Source: Lunatibacter sp035460985
GTDB taxonomy: Bacteria; Bacteroidota; Bacteroidia; Cytophagales; Cyclobacteriaceae
Direction: 5' to 3'
Assembly (NCBI GenBank): GCA_035460985.1
Contig: DATHWC010000332.1
Span: 1-8,209, forward strand
DNA length: 8,209 bases
Shown here in pieces: positions 5,905-8,209 of the stretch. The position numbers and the translations under genes were made by a program. The notes under the pieces were generated by a model, which did no database searches, was not told where the DNA came from, and was given only the letters and a program-made list of their open reading frames with translations. The first letter of the stretch is position 1. Each line of letters begins with the position of its first letter.

Positions 5905-6438
5905 ATGACAGAAATAAAAATAGGAATCATTACTTCATCAGACCGGGCTGCGGCCAATGTATATGAGGATATATCAGGAAAAGAAATCATCCGAACTCTT
6001 GGTGAATACCTTACCTCATCTTGGGAACCCGTCTATCGGGTGGTACCAGATGAACAGGATCAGTTGGAACAGACGATGATTGAACTTAGTGATGTGCAGG
6101 GATGCTGCCTAATTGTCACCACGGGCGGTACCGGTCCAGCTTTACGGGATGTAACCCCCGAAGCCACCGAGGCGGTGTGTCAAAAGATGATGCCAGGTTT
6201 TGGGGAATTGATGCGGCAGATCAGTCTGGCCTTTGTGCCCACGGCCATACTTTCACGGCAAACTGCCGGAATTAGAAACCAAAGCCTGATCGTCAATCTT
6301 CCGGGAAAGCCCTCTGCCATACGGCAGTGTCTTGACGCTGTATTTCCGGCTATTCCCTATTGTATTGACCTGATCGAAGGCCCCTTTTTGGAGGCAAACG
6401 CCGACGTGATTCAAGTCTTTCGTCCAAAGAAAAAATGA
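5905..6438 (+). CDS. mogA: Molybdopterin adenylyltransferase (MogA)
   Basis: MogA adenylylates molybdopterin with ATP, preparing it for molybdate insertion by MoeA in molybdenum cofactor synthesis; it is cytoplasmic. The 177-residue protein shows the MoaB/MogA fold: IGIITSSDRAA at 6-16, VVPDE with Asp49, VTTGGTGPALRDVTPEAT at 71-88 with Asp82, and PGFGELMRQIS, FVPTAILSRQTAG and LIVNLPGKPSAI after it. Asp49 and Asp82 coincide in number with the catalytic aspartates of E. coli MogA, and the PTAILSRQTAGIRNQ segment favours MogA over MoaB. No other molybdenum cofactor gene is in the window. It is divergent from the MpaB-like gene, and 55 nt separate it from the next gene downstream. Confidence 0.92.
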   Translation: MTEIKIGIITSSDRAAANVYEDISGKEIIRTLGEYLTSSWEPVYRVVPDEQDQLEQTMIELSDVQGCCLIVTTGGTGPALRDVTPEATEAVCQKMMPGFGELMRQISLAFVPTAILSRQTAGIRNQSLIVNLPGKPSAIRQCLDAVFPAIPYCIDLIEGPFLEANADVIQVFRPKKK

Positions 6439-6493
6439 TTCCATAACCACTTCAATTTGTATTGCTACATATTTAACCCTATCCCAGACGAAC

Positions 6494-7372
6494 GTGAAAA
6501 CGCTTTTTTACTGCCTGATTCTCCTCATATTGCATCAACAGCTTCATGCCCAAGAGAATTGGCAAGGGCACATGAAAATGTTTGACACCCGAACTGGGCA
6601 AGAAATTGGGATGTCAGATTTGGTGGCGGCTATGGAGAATGCGGACGTGCTGTTCTTTGGAGAAGAGCATGACGACAGCATTGCCCACCGAATTCAAGAA
6701 TTGCTTTATGAAGGTCTATTGAAGAGGTATGGGGAGGTTATCCTCAGCATGGAAATGTTTGAGCGGGATGCCCAGCTGGTGATGGATGAATATCTGGCGG
6801 ATCATATCACTGAGGTTAAACTTAAGGAAGAGGGAAAAGCATGGAATAATTACAACGATTATGCGCCTATGGTTAACCTTGCCAAGGCGCGGGGGCAGCG
6901 CGTGGTGGCTGCCAATGTGCCTACCCGATATGCCAATATGGTGTCAAGAAAAGGTTTGGCTGCCTTACAGGATTTGCCCAAAGCATCAAAAAAATCCCTA
7001 CCATCCCTGCCTATTTTCACTGATCAACCCCTTTATGAAAAAAAATTCTATGAGGCCATGGGTGGACATGGCCATGGGATGGGGCCAACCATCTTTCACG
7101 CCCAATTGCTCCGTGACGCAACTATGGCCGAAAGCATTTCTGACACCTGGAGGAAGAGCAAAAGGACCAAGGTTCTTCATCTTAACGGAAGATTCCACAG
7201 CGATGAATATTTAGGGACTGTGTCAGCACTGCAGCGGCTTCGAAGAAGAGTGGTTATCCTAACTGTAAGCTGCTTTTCTTCTGAGGATTTTGAGGCACCG
7301 GACTGGGATAAGCATTCTAGACTGGGGGATTTTGTTGTCCTGACAGATCCTACTGTATCCAAGTCGTTTTAG
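6494..7372 (+). CDS. Exported Tiki/ChaN-like protein (haem-binding uptake superfamily, PF04187-type)
   Basis: This 292-residue protein starts at GTG with MKTLFYCLILLILHQQLHA followed by QENW, a signal peptide with cleavage likely after Ala19. It has no lipobox, so it should be a soluble periplasmic protein and not a lipoprotein like ChaN itself. The superfamily's motifs are present: FFGEEHDD with G56-E57-x-H59, LSMEMFERD at 85-92, VAANVP at 138-143, LLRDATMAESI at 205-215, and LNGRFHSDEYLGT at 230-242 with His235. Relatives include the ChaN haem-binding lipoproteins and the TraB/Tiki family of proposed metalloproteases, so either haem binding or a hydrolase role is possible. A GGHGHGMG segment at 190-197 may bind metal or haem. 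The GTG start is required to give the signal peptide; the next in-frame ATG is codon 27. Confidence 0.85.
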   Translation: MKTLFYCLILLILHQQLHAQENWQGHMKMFDTRTGQEIGMSDLVAAMENADVLFFGEEHDDSIAHRIQELLYEGLLKRYGEVILSMEMFERDAQLVMDEYLADHITEVKLKEEGKAWNNYNDYAPMVNLAKARGQRVVAANVPTRYANMVSRKGLAALQDLPKASKKSLPSLPIFTDQPLYEKKFYEAMGGHGHGMGPTIFHAQLLRDATMAESISDTWRKSKRTKVLHLNGRFHSDEYLGTVSALQRLRRRVVILTVSCFSSEDFEAPDWDKHSRLGDFVVLTDPTVSKSF

Positions 7373-7429
7373 TTGAATAAAGCTAGATAGGAGTATGGTC
7401 GATTTCCACTAAATAGGCATACTATAGCA

Positions 7430-7450
7430 AATGTCGGGTGAATGTCGGGT
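7430..7450 (+). repeat. Two 10-bp direct repeats (AATGTCGGGT), 11-bp spacing
   Basis: AATGTCGGGT occurs at 7430-7439 and again at 7441-7450, a centre-to-centre distance of 11 bp, about one helical turn. The pair lies in the 148-nt gap before the XRE-membrane gene and could be a protein-binding site. The function is unproven. Confidence 0.6.
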
Positions 7451-7483
7451 AAAATCCTTCCCAAATTCAGGTCTTCAATCACT

Positions 7484-7503
7484 AAAATTGTTGAAAATTG
7501 TGA
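7484..7503 (+). repeat. Tandem 10-bp AT-rich repeat before the XRE gene
   Basis: AAAATTGTTG (7484-7493) is followed at once by AAAATTGTGA (7494-7503), ending 17 nt before ATG 7521. It may belong to the promoter or leader of the regulator gene. No convincing TAnnTTTG box was found here, and AT-richness lowers the weight of the repeat. Confidence 0.4.
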
Positions 7504-7520
7504 AAGAAAAGTTTTACGCC

Positions 7521-8209
7521 ATGAAGACAACACAACCCCAATTAGGTCAAAAAATCTTGGAGCTTCGCAAAGCCAATGGGCTGACCCAGGAAGAGCTTGT
7601 AGAGCGATGCAATATCAATGTAAGGACCATTCAGCGCATAGAGGCTGGAGAAGTGACTCCACGTCCACATACGGTTCGGGTCATACTGGAGGCATTGAAT
7701 TATGAATTTCAGCAAATTGAATCTGAGGATTCTCCTTCTCTAGACCCTAGGATGTCAACCTGGCTATTAAGAGGACTTATAGCTGGAGGACTTTATCTAA
7801 TACTTGCATTTGTGGAGGCATACCTGGATTTTCAACTTTTTTCTGACGGGAGTGAAAACATATCTCCGCTATTTTATACGCTAATCAAAGTAGGCGTTGG
7901 AGTTTTTTTCCTAGGTTATATGGGAGGATTTTTTGCTATGGGAAATGCGTTTGGGAATAGCTGGATAAAGCTAGCCAGTATTTTGTTAGCTGCGGGTACG
8001 GTGCTGTGCCTTTCGTCGGACTTGTTGATGTTTTTTAATGACACCATTTCTCGGGAAGGTATTCTTGTGAGCCAATCCATTCTGGCAGGAGTTCTTTATT
8101 CTGTATTTGGAGTGGGATTGATTGCCTACCAGAAGCGTTTTGGGAATTTGGCGTTGGTTACAGGGATTCTCACCATTCTCACCGGACTGGCCTTCCTCAG
8201 TGTGGTGCT
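7521..8209 (+). CDS. XRE-type helix-turn-helix protein with C-terminal membrane domain (3' truncated)
   Basis: The frame from ATG 7521 is open to the window edge (229 complete codons plus two bases), so the C-terminus is missing. Residues 8-60 form an XRE/Cro-type helix-turn-helix: LGQKILELRKANGLTQEELV, then INVRTIQRIEAGEVTPRP and a closing helix. Residues 79 onward hold at least five hydrophobic segments (about 81-104, 116-140, 149-171, 183-203, 209-229). The family pattern is a DNA-binding domain fused to a multi-pass membrane protein, a type common in Bacteroidota, with regulatory targets generally unknown. Direct repeats at 7430-7450 and 7484-7503 precede it, possibly for autoregulation. 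No Shine-Dalgarno is visible. A different frame of the same DNA (7442-7705) is a shadow. Confidence 0.87.
   Translation, partial: MKTTQPQLGQKILELRKANGLTQEELVERCNINVRTIQRIEAGEVTPRPHTVRVILEALNYEFQQIESEDSPSLDPRMSTWLLRGLIAGGLYLILAFVEAYLDFQLFSDGSENISPLFYTLIKVGVGVFFLGYMGGFFAMGNAFGNSWIKLASILLAAGTVLCLSSDLLMFFNDTISREGILVSQSILAGVLYSVFGVGLIAYQKRFGNLALVTGILTILTGLAFLSVV

Noticed and set aside
7442..7705. An 87-codon plus-strand frame beginning MSGKILPKF
   Set aside because: It overlaps the XRE helix-turn-helix coding sequence in another frame and has low-quality composition.
1..8209. tRNA, rRNA, CRISPR, insertion sequence or phage signals
   Set aside because: No cloverleaf, repeat-spacer array, transposase or terminal inverted repeats were seen on either strand.

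Overview
The window looks like chromosomal DNA from a Bacteroidota bacterium, most likely order Cytophagales (Cyclobacteriaceae-like). The grounds are moderate GC, almost no Shine-Dalgarno sequences before confident starts, several near matches to the Bacteroidota sigma-A promoter (TTTG, about 20 nt, TAnnTTTG), and protein types common in that group (DUF5522 mini-protein, XRE regulator with a membrane tail, MpaB/DUF2236 oxygenase, Tiki/ChaN-like secreted protein). Lineage is inferred from sequence character only. No tRNA, rRNA, insertion sequence, CRISPR array or phage gene was seen.

Region 1 (1-2798, + strand) is the right part of an Anbu-type proteasome-like gene cluster: the last 28 codons of a circularly permuted ATP-grasp protein, an alpha-E (DUF403) protein, an Anbu-like N-terminal-nucleophile peptidase overlapping it by ATGA, and a bacterial transglutaminase-like cysteine peptidase. 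This association is known from comparative genomics, where it is predicted to make and then trim or remove a peptide or peptide-like modification. The substrate is not established to my knowledge, and this is the most interesting system in the window. A membrane-anchored metallophosphoesterase (2858-4114) follows on the same strand and may be an add-on. A strong bidirectional terminator (4106-4131) closes the block.

Region 2 (4161-5805) holds a small secreted protein of unknown function on the minus strand, a divergent 50-residue cysteine-rich DUF5522 protein on the plus strand, and an MpaB/DUF2236-family oxygenase on the minus strand. Region 3 (5905-8209, + strand) holds a MogA-type molybdopterin adenylyltransferase with both key aspartates, an exported Tiki/ChaN-like (haem-binding-uptake superfamily) protein with a GTG start, and a 3'-truncated XRE-type DNA-binding protein fused to a multi-pass membrane domain.

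Region 1 reads as one functional unit: ligase (ATP-grasp), partner (alpha-E), protease (Anbu) and second peptidase or amide-forming enzyme (transglutaminase fold). Regions 2 and 3 look like ordinary chromosomal housekeeping and accessory genes, each apparently with its own transcription unit. There is no gene-free stretch over 300 bases; the longest gaps are about 155 nt (4608-4762), 148 nt (7373-7520) and 123 nt (1818-1940).
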